From positions 1 through 21,421 of the forward strand of contig CAZLLV010000075.1 of the NCBI GenBank assembly GCA_964560325.1: a stretch of DNA of 21,421 nucleotides, read 5' to 3'. The position numbers and the translations under genes were made by a program. Under the pieces are notes generated by a model. The model had not been told where the DNA came from. It ran no database searches and worked only from the letters and a program-made list of their open reading frames with translations. Below, one piece after another: positions 8,456 through 15,873 of this stretch (position 1 is the first letter of the stretch; each line of letters starts with the position of its first letter). Source of the DNA: CAZLLV01 sp964560325. Its GTDB lineage: Bacteria > Acidobacteriota > Thermoanaerobaculia > Multivoradales > DATKCC01.

Positions 8456-9028
8456 ATGGCCGACGAAAAGACTCCCCCCACCCCCCCGCCCGGCGGGCCG
8501 GCGCCCCCGGAGCCGATCCAGCCGGCCGATCCGTTCGAGCCCGGCCCGTCCGCTTCGCCGCCACCGCCCGGCGCCGACGCGCCTCCGCCCCCGCCCCCCG
8601 GCGGCGCGGGTGGCACCGGAGCCGGCGGCTCGGGGGGCATCGGCGGGCCGACGCCCCCACCTCCGCCGCACGGCACCCCGCCGCCGGCCGGCGGGGGTGA
8701 CAACCGGCAGCTCATGATCGTGCTGTCGTACCTCGGAATCCTGGCGCTCGTCCCCTACCTGGCCGAGCAGCGGGACCCGGAGGTGCGCTGGCACGCGCGC
8801 AACGGCCTGGCGCTCTTCGGCGCCGACATCGCGATCACGCTCGTGCTCTGGATCGTCTCGGCGGTGATGACCGCCATCTTCGCGCCCCTGGGCTGCCTGT
8901 TCAGCATTCTCTGGCTCTTCATCGGGCTCGGACTGCTCGCCTACCACGTCTTCGTCATGATGAAGGCGCTCAAGGGCGAGCGCTACCGCATCCCGTACGT
9001 GACCGAGTACGGCGAGAAGATCCCGTAG
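8456..9028 (+). CDS. DUF4870-like membrane protein with long proline-rich head
   Basis: The protein has 190 residues. Residues 1-83 are low-complexity Pro/Gly/Ala with several runs of consecutive prolines and almost no hydrophobic residues, so this part is surely disordered. Residues 84-190 form a compact membrane domain. It opens QLMIVLSYLGILALVPYLAE, then has RDPEVRWHARNGLALFGADI, then two hydrophobic stretches (about 121-143 and 147-168), ending with a basic tail and YVTEYGEKIP. The pattern (helix, charged loop with WHARNGLALF, helices) fits the DUF4870/Tic20-like group of small membrane proteins, whose function is not established. AGGAGAAGGGG lies just upstream of the ATG. A hairpin follows the stop. 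I infer its own transcription from the possible promoter at 8344. Confidence 0.85.
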   Translation: MADEKTPPTPPPGGPAPPEPIQPADPFEPGPSASPPPPGADAPPPPPPGGAGGTGAGGSGGIGGPTPPPPPHGTPPPAGGGDNRQLMIVLSYLGILALVPYLAEQRDPEVRWHARNGLALFGADIAITLVLWIVSAVMTAIFAPLGCLFSILWLFIGLGLLAYHVFVMMKALKGERYRIPYVTEYGEKIP

Positions 9029-9049
9029 CTCCGGTTCCTCTCCGAGAGT

Positions 9050-9094
9050 CGCCCCGGCTCCGCCGCCCTCCGGCGCGGGCCGGGGCGCGTTTCC
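9050..9094 (+). terminator. Hairpin between the 8456 gene and yidD, terminator-like
   Basis: A perfect 9-bp stem CGCCCCGGC/GCCGGGGCG (9050-9058 with 9079-9087) encloses a smaller CGCCG/CGGCG hairpin and is followed by CGTTTCCCCTT. The T-run is short, so termination may be partial. It ends only nine bases before the yidD start codon and could also act on yidD translation. Confidence 0.5.
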
Positions 9095-9096
9095 CC

Positions 9097-9423
9097 TTGA
9101 CGCTCCTCCGGCGCCTCCGCTCCCACCGGCGCCTCGCCGTCGCGGCGGCACTCGTCGCCCTGCTCCTCGCGCTCGACCTCGCACGCGCGCCCGAGCGCCA
9201 GCTCTCGGCCCGGGCGCTCCTCGCCTCGATCGACCTCTACCAGGCGACGCTCTCGCCGCTTCTCGCCCGGGGCGGCGGACGCTGCCGGTTCGAGCCGTCG
9301 TGCAGCCGATATGCCGAGGGCGCCATCCGGAAGGACGGCGCCCTCGTCGGCGCGGGCCGGGCCGCCTGGCGCATCCTGCGCTGCGGCCCGTGGAGCGAGG
9401 CGGGGACGGTAGATCCGCCTTGA
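9097..9423 (+). CDS. yidD: Membrane protein insertion efficiency factor YidD
   Basis: YidD is a small protein at the inner membrane that assists YidC-dependent insertion. The 108-residue chain carries the complete family core: SIDLYQATLSPLLARGGGRC, then RFEPSCSRYAEGAI with its Cys-containing motif, then RAAWRILRCGPW and a closing GTVDPP. Family members are usually 70-90 residues. Here an extra basic head and a hydrophobic helix (about 13-29) precede the core and would anchor the protein. The start is TTG 9097 with no clear ribosome binding site, right behind a strong hairpin; no ATG or GTG lies in frame before the core. It is not next to rnpA, rpmH or yidC, its usual neighbours, at least inside the window. 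Confidence 0.92.
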   Translation: MTLLRRLRSHRRLAVAAALVALLLALDLARAPERQLSARALLASIDLYQATLSPLLARGGGRCRFEPSCSRYAEGAIRKDGALVGAGRAAWRILRCGPWSEAGTVDPP

Positions 9424-9444
9424 TCGCCCCCGCAACCCCTCGAT

Positions 9445-9490
9445 CCCCTTCCCACCCTCGCGGGGGGAAGGGGACGCCCCCACCCGTCCC
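9445..9490. repeat. Intergenic palindrome with tail, copy 1 (also bidirectional terminator candidate)
   Basis: CCCCTTCCC (9445-9453) pairs with GGGAAGGGG (9465-9473), a 9-bp stem between the convergent ends of yidD and the peptide transporter. The tail CGCCCCCACCCGTCCC (9475-9490) matches 14 of 16 bases of the tail after a similar palindrome at 21001-21026. There is no T-run, so a role as terminator rests on position alone. Confidence 0.6.
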
Positions 9491-9510
9491 GAACTCGCAC
9501 TCAGACGGTG

Positions 9511-11232
9511 CTAATCCACGGGGCCCATCAGCTTGCGGACCGCGGGGCTGAGGACCAGGGCCACCACACCGGCGCCGCCGATGAACATCGCGACCATCCA
9601 GAAGAGCTGCTGAGACGACAGGGTCTCCAGGCTCCCGGCCACCAGGCCGGCGAACAGGTTGCCGAGCGCCGCGGCGATGAACCAGACGCCCATCATCTGC
9701 CCGCCGCGCCCCGCCGGCGCCAGCTTGGTCATCGACGACAGACCGACCGGTGACAGGCAGAGCTCGCCGACGGTGTGCAGGAAGTAGGTCACCACCAGCC
9801 AGCTCATCCCGACCGGCGCCTCCGGGGTCGCGTTCGCGGCGCCCCAGGCGAGGACCAGGAAGCCGGCGGCGAGGCCGAGCAGGCCGAGCGAGAACTTGAC
9901 CGGGATCGACGGGTTCGACTTGCGGCTGGCGAGCCAGGTCCAGAGCCAGCCGAAGATCGGCGCGAAGATGACGATGAACAGCGGGTTGACGTTCTGCAGC
10001 CAGGTGGTCGGCATCTCCCAGCCGAAGACCACCCGGTCGGTGAGGTCGCGGGCGAAGAGATTCATCGACGAGCCCGCCTGCTCGAAGCCCGACCAGAAGA
10101 TCGCGGCGAGCAGGAAGAGCCAGAAGATGACCATCAGGCGCCGTCTCTCCATCGTCACCGCCTCGCGCCGCGACGCCATCGTGCCGAGGCAGACGACGAT
10201 GAACAGGGCGAGGAGCGCCGCGGTCGCGTACTGTCCTCCGTTCTCGGTGCCGTAGCTCGGCACCAGGAAGAAGACGAGGGCGAGCCAGAGCACCAGCAGC
10301 CCCGCCGCCCACTTGGCGTCGAAGATCAGGTAGGTGAAGAAGAGGAGCGCCAGCACCAGGATTCCGTAGCCGAGCCAGGTGGCGAACGCCTCCAGGGAGA
10401 TCGTGACGGCACCGCTGACGGCCAGGAAGACGCCGAGCGCCGCGACCGCCGCCACCACGCCGGAGATCAGGTAGAAGCGCTGGCTGCGCTTGCGCACAAT
10501 GTCGGCCGTCTCGCCGGTGTCGAGCTTGCCGATGCGCGGGCCGAAGTGCCGGTCGCCGAGCCAGTACTGGATCAGGCCGAAGACCATGCCGAAGCCGGCG
10601 GCCGAGAAGCCCCAGTGCCAGTTGATCTTCTCGCCCAGGGTGCCGCAGACCAGCGGCCCGAGGATGGCGCCGATGTTGATGCCCATGTAGTAGATCGAGA
10701 AGCCGGCGTCGCGCCGGGCGCCGCCCTCGGGGTAGAGCGAGCCGACCAGGGTGCTGACGTTCGGCTTGAGCAGGCCGGTGCCGACGACGATCAGGGCGAG
10801 GCCGAGGTAGAAGGTCGGCACGTCGGGCAGCCCGACGAGCGGACCCGCCATCGTGAAGTGGCCGGCGGCGATGATGCAGCCGCCGACGAAGACGGAGCGC
10901 CGCTGCCCCCAGATCTTGTCCGCCACCCAGCCGCCGGGCAGCGCCATCAGGTAGACCATCGACGTGTAGAGGCCGTAGATGGCGCCCGCCTGGCCCTCGC
11001 CGAAGCCGAGGCCAGGGTTGGCGGCGGCGAGCGGCGCGGTCATGAAGAGCACCAGGAGCGCCCGCATGCCGTAGTAGCTGAGGCGCTCCCACATCTCGGT
11101 GAAGAAGAGGGTGGCGAGGCCGCGCGGGTGCCCGAAGAAGGCGGTCGGGTGCGGGACCGCCACGGCGTCGGGGTGTCCTGCGATTGCAGCGCTCTCGGGG
11201 CTCGCGAACTCCGATCCGGGATCTTCGGTCAT
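9511..11232 (-). CDS. POT/PTR2-family proton-coupled peptide transporter
   Basis: This inner-membrane symporter imports di- and tripeptides with protons. The 573 residues have about 12-14 hydrophobic helices. Diagnostic motifs are FFTEMWERLSYYGMRALL (43-60) with the E46xxE49R50 proton-coupling motif on helix 1, GGWVADKIWGQRR (100-112), GTGLLKPNVSTLVG (151-164) with Lys156, and FSIYYMGINIGA (178-189), the PTR2 signature. The ATG at 11230-11232 has GGAGAG upstream on the minus strand; the frame extends 36 codons further with low-complexity Arg/Gly/Pro residues that look non-coding. It is convergent with yidD and divergent from the GGDEF gene. Substrate range (di/tripeptide or another POT substrate) cannot be told from sequence. 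Confidence 0.95.
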   Translation of the reverse strand: MTEDPGSEFASPESAAIAGHPDAVAVPHPTAFFGHPRGLATLFFTEMWERLSYYGMRALLVLFMTAPLAAANPGLGFGEGQAGAIYGLYTSMVYLMALPGGWVADKIWGQRRSVFVGGCIIAAGHFTMAGPLVGLPDVPTFYLGLALIVVGTGLLKPNVSTLVGSLYPEGGARRDAGFSIYYMGINIGAILGPLVCGTLGEKINWHWGFSAAGFGMVFGLIQYWLGDRHFGPRIGKLDTGETADIVRKRSQRFYLISGVVAAVAALGVFLAVSGAVTISLEAFATWLGYGILVLALLFFTYLIFDAKWAAGLLVLWLALVFFLVPSYGTENGGQYATAALLALFIVVCLGTMASRREAVTMERRRLMVIFWLFLLAAIFWSGFEQAGSSMNLFARDLTDRVVFGWEMPTTWLQNVNPLFIVIFAPIFGWLWTWLASRKSNPSIPVKFSLGLLGLAAGFLVLAWGAANATPEAPVGMSWLVVTYFLHTVGELCLSPVGLSSMTKLAPAGRGGQMMGVWFIAAALGNLFAGLVAGSLETLSSQQLFWMVAMFIGGAGVVALVLSPAVRKLMGPVD

Positions 11233-11518
11233 CTCACTCTCCGTGGGTCGTGACGGGACGAGGGCGCCGCGGGTCGTGCGCCGGGCCTCGCGGCCCGCGG
11301 TCCGGGGCGGACCGCCTTCGTCCTCCGGGTCAAGGTGCATTTCGGCGCGGAATGTCGGCCGAGTCTATCGCGAAGCTCGCAGGAGGCGTGCCAGTGGCGC
11401 GAAACGTTCCGAGCCACCGCGTCATCCCCGGAAAAGGACCGTCCCCCGCCGGGCCGGCACGTCGTCGCACCGTGCTAAGGTCCGCGGCGGAAACACCGAC
11501 ATCTTCGAGGAGCGTCAC
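11233..11518. other. Divergent intergenic region between transporter and GGDEF genes
   Basis: These 286 bases hold the ribosome binding sites of both flanking genes (GGAGAG for the transporter, AGGAG at 11508-11512 for the GGDEF gene). TGCTAAGGT at 11473-11481 looks like a weak extended -10 pointing to the GGDEF gene, but no -35 fits at 17 bases. I see no operator repeat or RNA gene. Confidence 0.5.
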
Positions 11519-13792
11519 GTGTCCCTCTCCTGGGCATTTCGAGCCACGGCGGCCGCCCTGTTCACGTTGACGGTGGTCGGCCTTTTCGCGCTCCAGGCGC
11601 GCGAAGCGGCGACGCGTGCCGACCGGCGGGTCGGGATCTCGATCGACCAGGGAGAGGCCGGGCTCGAGGTGATCGCCGTCGAGCCGGGCCTGCCGGCGGA
11701 GCGCGCGGGGATCGCCGTCGGGGACACCTTCGTCGCCCTCGAAGGACACCCGGTCGAGAAGTCCCTCGACTACGAGGTCGCGGCCCAGGAGCTGAGACGC
11801 GCCGAGGCCGCGACCTACGAGATGGTCCGGGACGGCGCGCCGGTCTCGTTCGAGGTGGTGCCGGGGACCGAGTTCCCGGTGCTCGACTTCACCCTCGGGA
11901 CGCTCGCGCTCTTCGGCTACCTCGCCCTGGCGCTCCTCGCCCTCTTCCAGGGCGTGCGCGACGTGCGGGGCCGCGTGCTCTTCGTCTTCGCGGCGGCGGT
12001 GGCGCTCGAGCTCGCGCTGCCGTACGAGGCGATCGGCAACCCGACCCTGTCGACCCTCTCCCTCGCCCTCTTCTTCCTGCTCACCGGGCTCGAGATGAGC
12101 TCCGAGCTCCACCTCGCCTCGGTCATCCCCCGGCCCTACGGGTGGATCGAGCGGCGGCCGTGGCTGGTCTGGGCCTACTACGTCGTGGGCCTCGGGCTGG
12201 GCGCCCTGGCGGCGGCGACCTTCGTCACCGAGACCGTCGGCCGACCGGTCTTCCCCTGGTCCGCCCTCGAAGCGGAGTCCCTGCTCTTCGACTTCGTGGT
12301 GCCGCTCTGGGCGCTCGGCGTGCCCGCGATCCTCGTGCAGCAGATGCTCCGAGCCCACGAGCCGCGCGGCCGGCAGCAGGCGGGGCTGGTGATCATCGGC
12401 GTCTTCCCCTGGACGGTCAACATCCTGCTCCAGCGAGTCTTCGAGCTCCAGGGCACGACGCTGCCGCTCTGGATGGACGGCTTCGAGACGCTGACGCTGC
12501 TCGCCTACCCGCTCGCGGTCTTCGTCGCCATCCACCGCTACCAGCTCTTCGACATCGAGCTGGTCGCCCGCCGGGGCCTCGCCTACACGGTCTTGACGGG
12601 CACGCTGATCCTCGCCTTCTACGCCGCCCTGGGCGCCGGGGGCGCGCTCTTCTCGAACCTGGTCGACGGCGGCCGCTCGGTCTGGTTCATCGCCTCGGTG
12701 ACCCTGGTCCTCGGGCTCCTCTTCTCGCCGCTGCGGCGCTTCCTCCAGGGGCTGATCGACCGGCGCTTCTTCCCCGAGCGCGACGCCCTGCGCCAGCGGC
12801 TGATCGCGCTCGCGGGCGAGCTGCCCGGCTTCGGCAAGCTGCCGCTCATGGGCGAGCACCTGGTCGAGCGGCTGGAGAAGATCTTCGCCGTCCGCTCCGC
12901 CGCCCTGCTGCTCGCCGACCCCGGCTCGGGCGTGCTCCTCGAGCTCGCCTCGCGCGGCGGCGGGAAGGAGGCCGACGCCCCGGTCTTCCTGGTCCCCGGG
13001 AGCGATCCGGCCCTCGAAGCGCTCGCCAAGGCCGACCGGCCGCTCTCCCGCCGGACTCTGGCGGAGAAGGGCGGCACGCTGGCCGGCAAGCTCCGCGAGC
13101 TCGACGCCGACACCGCGGTGCCGCTCATGGTGCAGGGCGAGCTGATCGGCGTCATGGCGGTCGGCCCGAAGGCGGCGGGCGACCGCTTTCCCGGCGAGGA
13201 GCTGGAGCTCCTGAACCTCCTCGCCCACCACGTGGCGATCGTCTTCCAGAACGCCCGGCTGTTCGAGTCGGCCACCTACGAGAGCCTGACCGGGCTGCTG
13301 CGCCGGGAGGCGATCCTCGAGACGCTCGACCGGGAGCTGGAGCGCGCCCGCCGCTACGACCGGCCGCTGACGGTCGGGATGGCCGACCTCGACCACTTCA
13401 AGGAGGTCAACGACCGCTACGGCCACCTGGCGGGCGACACGCTGCTCAAGCGGGTGGCCGAGGTGATCGCCACCGGCCTGCGCTCGACCGACGCGGTCGG
13501 ACGCTACGGCGGCGAGGAGTTCCTGATGGTTCTGCCCGAGACCGACCTGGCGGGCGCGCGGGTGGTGGCGGACAAGCTCCGGCGACTGGTGGAGGAGGTC
13601 GGGGCGCCGATGGCGGACGGGGCGGTCGTGTCGGTCACCATCTCGATCGGCCTGGCGAGCCGGAGCGATCCGGAGCTCGGGGGAGACGCCGGCGCGCGCG
13701 ACCTGATCGAGCACGCCGACCGGGCGCTCTACCGGGCGAAGAAAGAGGGCAGGAACCGCATCCATCCCCCGATGATCGCTCGTGTATCGTAG
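11519..13792 (+). CDS. Membrane PDZ-GAF-GGDEF diguanylate cyclase
   Basis: The predicted 757-residue enzyme makes cyclic di-GMP at the inner membrane. Order of parts: a signal-anchor helix (9-26), a PDZ domain (about 38-115, GLEVIAVEPGLPAERAGIAVGD), seven or eight membrane helices (about 122-405, including the RYQLFDIELVARRGLAYTVL junction common in multi-TM sensor proteins), a GAF domain (about 440-580) and a GGDEF domain (about 585-750). The active site is GGEEF (664-668), metal Asp is in MADLDHFK (621-628), and the inhibitory site RSTD (655-658) stands five residues before it, exactly as in feedback-inhibited cyclases. It is therefore predicted to be active and product-inhibited. GTG 11519 has AGGAG six bases upstream. 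The PDZ is likely outside the membrane and may sense a protein C-terminus. The DUF971 gene follows at once. Confidence 0.93.
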   Translation: MSLSWAFRATAAALFTLTVVGLFALQAREAATRADRRVGISIDQGEAGLEVIAVEPGLPAERAGIAVGDTFVALEGHPVEKSLDYEVAAQELRRAEAATYEMVRDGAPVSFEVVPGTEFPVLDFTLGTLALFGYLALALLALFQGVRDVRGRVLFVFAAAVALELALPYEAIGNPTLSTLSLALFFLLTGLEMSSELHLASVIPRPYGWIERRPWLVWAYYVVGLGLGALAAATFVTETVGRPVFPWSALEAESLLFDFVVPLWALGVPAILVQQMLRAHEPRGRQQAGLVIIGVFPWTVNILLQRVFELQGTTLPLWMDGFETLTLLAYPLAVFVAIHRYQLFDIELVARRGLAYTVLTGTLILAFYAALGAGGALFSNLVDGGRSVWFIASVTLVLGLLFSPLRRFLQGLIDRRFFPERDALRQRLIALAGELPGFGKLPLMGEHLVERLEKIFAVRSAALLLADPGSGVLLELASRGGGKEADAPVFLVPGSDPALEALAKADRPLSRRTLAEKGGTLAGKLRELDADTAVPLMVQGELIGVMAVGPKAAGDRFPGEELELLNLLAHHVAIVFQNARLFESATYESLTGLLRREAILETLDRELERARRYDRPLTVGMADLDHFKEVNDRYGHLAGDTLLKRVAEVIATGLRSTDAVGRYGGEEFLMVLPETDLAGARVVADKLRRLVEEVGAPMADGAVVSVTISIGLASRSDPELGGDAGARDLIEHADRALYRAKKEGRNRIHPPMIARVS

Positions 13793-13799
13793 GGGCCTC

Positions 13800-14168
13800 G
13801 TGCCCCCGTCGAAGCAGGCCCCCGAGCCCCTCCCCACCGAGATCCGCCGCCTCGCCGACGCCCGGCGCCTGCGCATCACCTGGACGGACGGCCACGTCGG
13901 CGAGTACGACTACGGCTACCTGCGCGGCTACTGTCCGTGCGCCGCCTGCCAGGGCCACACCGCCGAGGCGATCCGTTTCCACCCGCCCGAGCGCGAGGTC
14001 GACCCCTGGACCATCGAGCCGGTCGGCAACTACGCCGTCTCGATCCACTGGTCGGACGGTCACGGCACCGGTATCTACCGCTTCGATTTCCTGCGCCGCC
14101 TCTGCCCCTGCCCGGCCTGCAACGACCTGAACGCGAGCGACGAGCCGCCCCCGGTCGATCGCTCGTAG
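13800..14168 (+). CDS. DUF971 protein with two CPCxxC motifs
   Basis: This is a 122-residue protein of the DUF971 family, the fold also found at the N-terminus of gamma-butyrobetaine hydroxylase. The family pattern is clear: RRLRITWTDGHVGEYDYGYLR, VGNYAVSIHWSDGHGTGIYRFDFLRRL. Two cysteine motifs stand out, CPCAAC (45-50) and CPCPAC (102-107), each right after an LR(R/G)-type strand end. Together they could bind one or two zinc ions or an iron-sulfur cluster. The function is not established. GTG 13800 was preferred because AGGGG sits just before it; GTG 13782 would add six residues and overlap the GGDEF stop. It probably shares the GGDEF transcript. Its stop is only two bases from the convergent mobA stop. 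Confidence 0.85.
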   Translation: MPPSKQAPEPLPTEIRRLADARRLRITWTDGHVGEYDYGYLRGYCPCAACQGHTAEAIRFHPPEREVDPWTIEPVGNYAVSIHWSDGHGTGIYRFDFLRRLCPCPACNDLNASDEPPPVDRS

Positions 14169-14170
14169 AG

Positions 14171-14791
14171 CTACCGGCGCAGTCGGCGGTAGTCGGTCGG
14201 GGTGTTGACGTTGGCGAGGGTGACCGCCGGGTCGCCGAAGCGCTCCAGCTCCGGACCTTCGACGTACTCGATCCGCAGATCGTCGCGCGCGAGCAGCGCC
14301 CGCACCGCGTGCTCGCCGGCCGCCACCTGCTCGGCGAGGGCGGCGAGGGCGCGTGGGCCGTAGGCTGCGACCAGCGGCTCCGGGCCCCGCACGGTGCGCG
14401 GGACCACCGCGTCGGGCGCTGCCGCGGAACCGTCTCCTCCGGTCGGCGCCAGGCCCTCGGCGAGCCGGGCGAGGAGCGCCGCCGGCACGCGCGGCACGTC
14501 GCAGGCGAAGACGAGGAGCGGCCGGCCCGGACGGACCGCGGCGGCGCCCAGGATGCCGGCCGCGGGGCCTCGTGCCGGGCCGTCCTCGACCGCCAGCCGG
14601 CCCGGCACGAGGTGGCGGCCGCCGGCCGCCACCAAGACCTCGGCGCAGACGCCCGAGAGGACGCGGACGGCCCGGCCGGCGAGGGTCTCCCCCTTCACCA
14701 CCAGCGCCGCCTTGTCGCGCCCCATGCGCCGCGAGCGGCCGCCCGCGAGCACCACGCCGACCGGACTCCTCGTGCTACGCTCTTCGATCAC
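14171..14791 (-). CDS. mobA: Molybdenum cofactor guanylyltransferase
   Basis: This cytosolic enzyme uses GTP to attach GMP to molybdopterin-Mo, making the bis-MGD cofactor of enzymes such as formate dehydrogenase and nitrate reductase. The protein has 206 residues with the nucleotidyltransferase signature VVLAGGRSRRMGRDKAAL (13-30), EDGPARGPAAGI (69-80), the metal Asp98 in VFACDVPRVP and the closing ANVNTPTDYRRL. The family relatives MobA, MocA and NDP-sugar transferases share the first motif; the NVNTPxD ending favours MobA. The start is GTG 14789-14791 with only a weak ribosome binding site. No other molybdopterin gene is in the window. It is convergent with the DUF971 gene (two-base gap) and divergent from the cyclophilin gene. 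Confidence 0.9.
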   Translation of the reverse strand: MIEERSTRSPVGVVLAGGRSRRMGRDKAALVVKGETLAGRAVRVLSGVCAEVLVAAGGRHLVPGRLAVEDGPARGPAAGILGAAAVRPGRPLLVFACDVPRVPAALLARLAEGLAPTGGDGSAAAPDAVVPRTVRGPEPLVAAYGPRALAALAEQVAAGEHAVRALLARDDLRIEYVEGPELERFGDPAVTLANVNTPTDYRRLRR

Positions 14792-14851
14792 TTCGAGCTC
14801 GCACCGGAACGAACTCTACGGCTCTCCGCCGCAAGCCACGGGAGGACCCCC

Positions 14852-15424
14852 ATGCATATCGGTCTCGCACTCTTCACTCTCGGACTCCTCGCCCTCGCCA
14901 TTCCCAGCGGGGCCCAGGGCACCAGCCCGCGCGTCGCGCTCGAGACGTCGAAGGGCCGGATCGTCGTCGAGCTCGACGCGGCCCGGGCTCCCAAGACGGT
15001 CGAGAACTTCCTCGCCTACGTCGAGAGCGGCTTCTTCGACGGCACCATCTTCCACCGGGTGATCCCCGGCTTCATGATCCAGGGCGGCGGCTTCACCGCC
15101 GGCATGGACCGCAAGGACACCCGCGCGCCGATCGAGAACGAGGCGGCGTCGAGCGACCTGTCGAACGCCCGCGGCACGATCGCCATGGCGCGCACCAGCG
15201 ACCCGAACAGCGCCACCGCCCAGTTCTTCATCAACCTGGTCGACAACGCCCGCAACCTCGACCCGGCGCCCGGCAACGCCGGCTACGCCGTCTTCGGCAA
15301 GGTGGTCGAGGGCATGGACGTGGTCGACTCGATCGCGAGCGTCGAGACCACCCGCAAGAGCATGATGGCCGACGTGCCGGTCGAGCCGGTGGTGATCGAG
15401 AAGGCCACCGTCGTCGGCGACTGA
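14852..15424 (+). CDS. Exported cyclophilin-type peptidyl-prolyl isomerase
   Basis: This enzyme speeds cis-trans isomerisation of X-Pro bonds. The 190 residues begin with a signal peptide (hydrophobic 3-17, likely cut after SGA or AQG near 21-23), so it should act in the periplasm like PpiA. Catalytic-site motifs are FFDGTIFHRVIPGFMIQGGG (61-80) with Arg69 and Gln77, and MARTSDPNSATAQFFINL (112-129). It is the compact bacterial type without long loops. The start is ATG 14852 with GGAGG six bases upstream. It is transcribed divergently from mobA, whose start is 60 bases away. Two strong hairpins follow its stop before the convergent cold-shock gene. Confidence 0.94.
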   Translation: MHIGLALFTLGLLALAIPSGAQGTSPRVALETSKGRIVVELDAARAPKTVENFLAYVESGFFDGTIFHRVIPGFMIQGGGFTAGMDRKDTRAPIENEAASSDLSNARGTIAMARTSDPNSATAQFFINLVDNARNLDPAPGNAGYAVFGKVVEGMDVVDSIASVETTRKSMMADVPVEPVVIEKATVVGD

Positions 15425-15500
15425 AACGAAAGCGCCCCGGCGGTCGCGAGCGACCGGCGGGGCGTGACTCGGCGCCCGGCGTGAAGGCCGGGCGACCGCG
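15425..15500. terminator. Double hairpin between convergent cyclophilin and cold-shock genes
   Basis: Hairpin A: 15433-15446 pairs with 15451-15464, 14 positions with one G-G mismatch, closed by a CGAG tetraloop. Hairpin B: CGCCCGGC (15473-15480) pairs with GCCGGGCG (15487-15494) around GTGAAG. On the minus strand hairpin A is followed by TTTCGTTTCAG, so it should stop the cold-shock transcript. On the plus strand no T-run follows, but the stems may still act as a barrier. Confidence 0.65.
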
Positions 15501-15707
15501 CTAGGTGCGCGAGACGTTCCGGGCCTGAAGACCCTTGGGCCCTTCGGTCGACTCGTAATTGACCGGTTCTCCCTGGGTCAGGGTACGGAATCCCTCCATC
15601 TGGATCGCCGTGTGGTGGACGAAGACGTCCGCCCCGCCTCCCTCGGGCTCGATGAATCCGTAGCCCTTGGCGTTGTTGAACCACTTGACGGTCCCCCGCT
15701 CGACCAT
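15501..15707 (-). CDS. Cold-shock domain protein (CspA family)
   Basis: This 68-residue single-stranded nucleic acid-binding protein acts as an RNA chaperone. It is a complete OB-fold cold-shock domain. It opens with GTVKWFNNAKGYGFI (5-19), which contains RNP1, and then has VFVHH (28-32, RNP2). The ending GPKGLQARNV is the usual last strand. The start ATG 15705-15707 has AAAGGAG nine bases upstream on the minus strand. It follows tRNA-Leu on the same strand but is separated by a predicted terminator and about 270 bases, so it is likely its own unit. The leader contains a strong hairpin (15742-15771), as is common for cold-shock mRNAs. Whether it is cold-induced or constitutive cannot be said from sequence. 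Confidence 0.96.
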   Translation of the reverse strand: MVERGTVKWFNNAKGYGFIEPEGGGADVFVHHTAIQMEGFRTLTQGEPVNYESTEGPKGLQARNVSRT

Positions 15708-15741
15708 GGGAATCGACTCCTTTCAACCACTCTGGGACAGC

Positions 15742-15771
15742 GTGCCCAACGCCAATGGCGGGCGTGGGCAC
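15742..15771 (-). promoter_or_regulatory. Stable hairpin in the cold-shock gene leader
   Basis: GTGCCCA (15742-15748) pairs fully with TGGGCAC (15765-15771), and inside it CGCC (15750-15753) pairs with GGCG (15757-15760) around a three-base loop. It ends about 35 bases before the start codon, just upstream of the ribosome binding site. A smaller CCCC/GGGG hairpin lies at 15786-15797. Such leaders can act as temperature-sensitive structures, but that role is inference. Confidence 0.45.
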
Positions 15772-15844
15772 CCCGTTCGACATCTCCCCATACGGGGTTC
15801 GGGTCCCCCGCACTTCCAACGTTTTGGATGGCGGTTCGGGATCG

Positions 15845-15873
15845 ATCTTGCCACGGATCGCGCGAGCGCGCAA
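15845..15873 (-). promoter_or_regulatory. Weak promoter candidate for the cold-shock gene
   Basis: On the minus strand TTGCGC (15873-15868) and CAAGAT (15850-15845) are 17 bases apart, each matching three of six consensus bases. It follows the predicted terminator directly and would give a leader of about 130 nt. The support is position and spacing more than sequence. Confidence 0.25.

Noticed and set aside
8366..11092. Minus-strand frame of about 900 codons across yidD and the peptide transporter
   Set aside because: It is out of frame with the transporter, which has full PTR2 motifs, and antisense to yidD. Its sequence is Arg/Pro/Gly shadow.
11330..13879. Minus-strand frame of about 850 codons antisense to the GGDEF gene
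   Set aside because: It is rich in Asp/Glu/Arg/His/Gln, as expected from the reverse reading of GC-rich coding DNA. The plus strand shows PDZ, GAF and GGDEF motifs.
14776..14781. TACGCT as a -10 box for the cyclophilin gene
   Set aside because: The surrounding GTGCTACGCT resembles GTGCTAAGGT before the GGDEF gene, but neither has a -35 element at the right distance.
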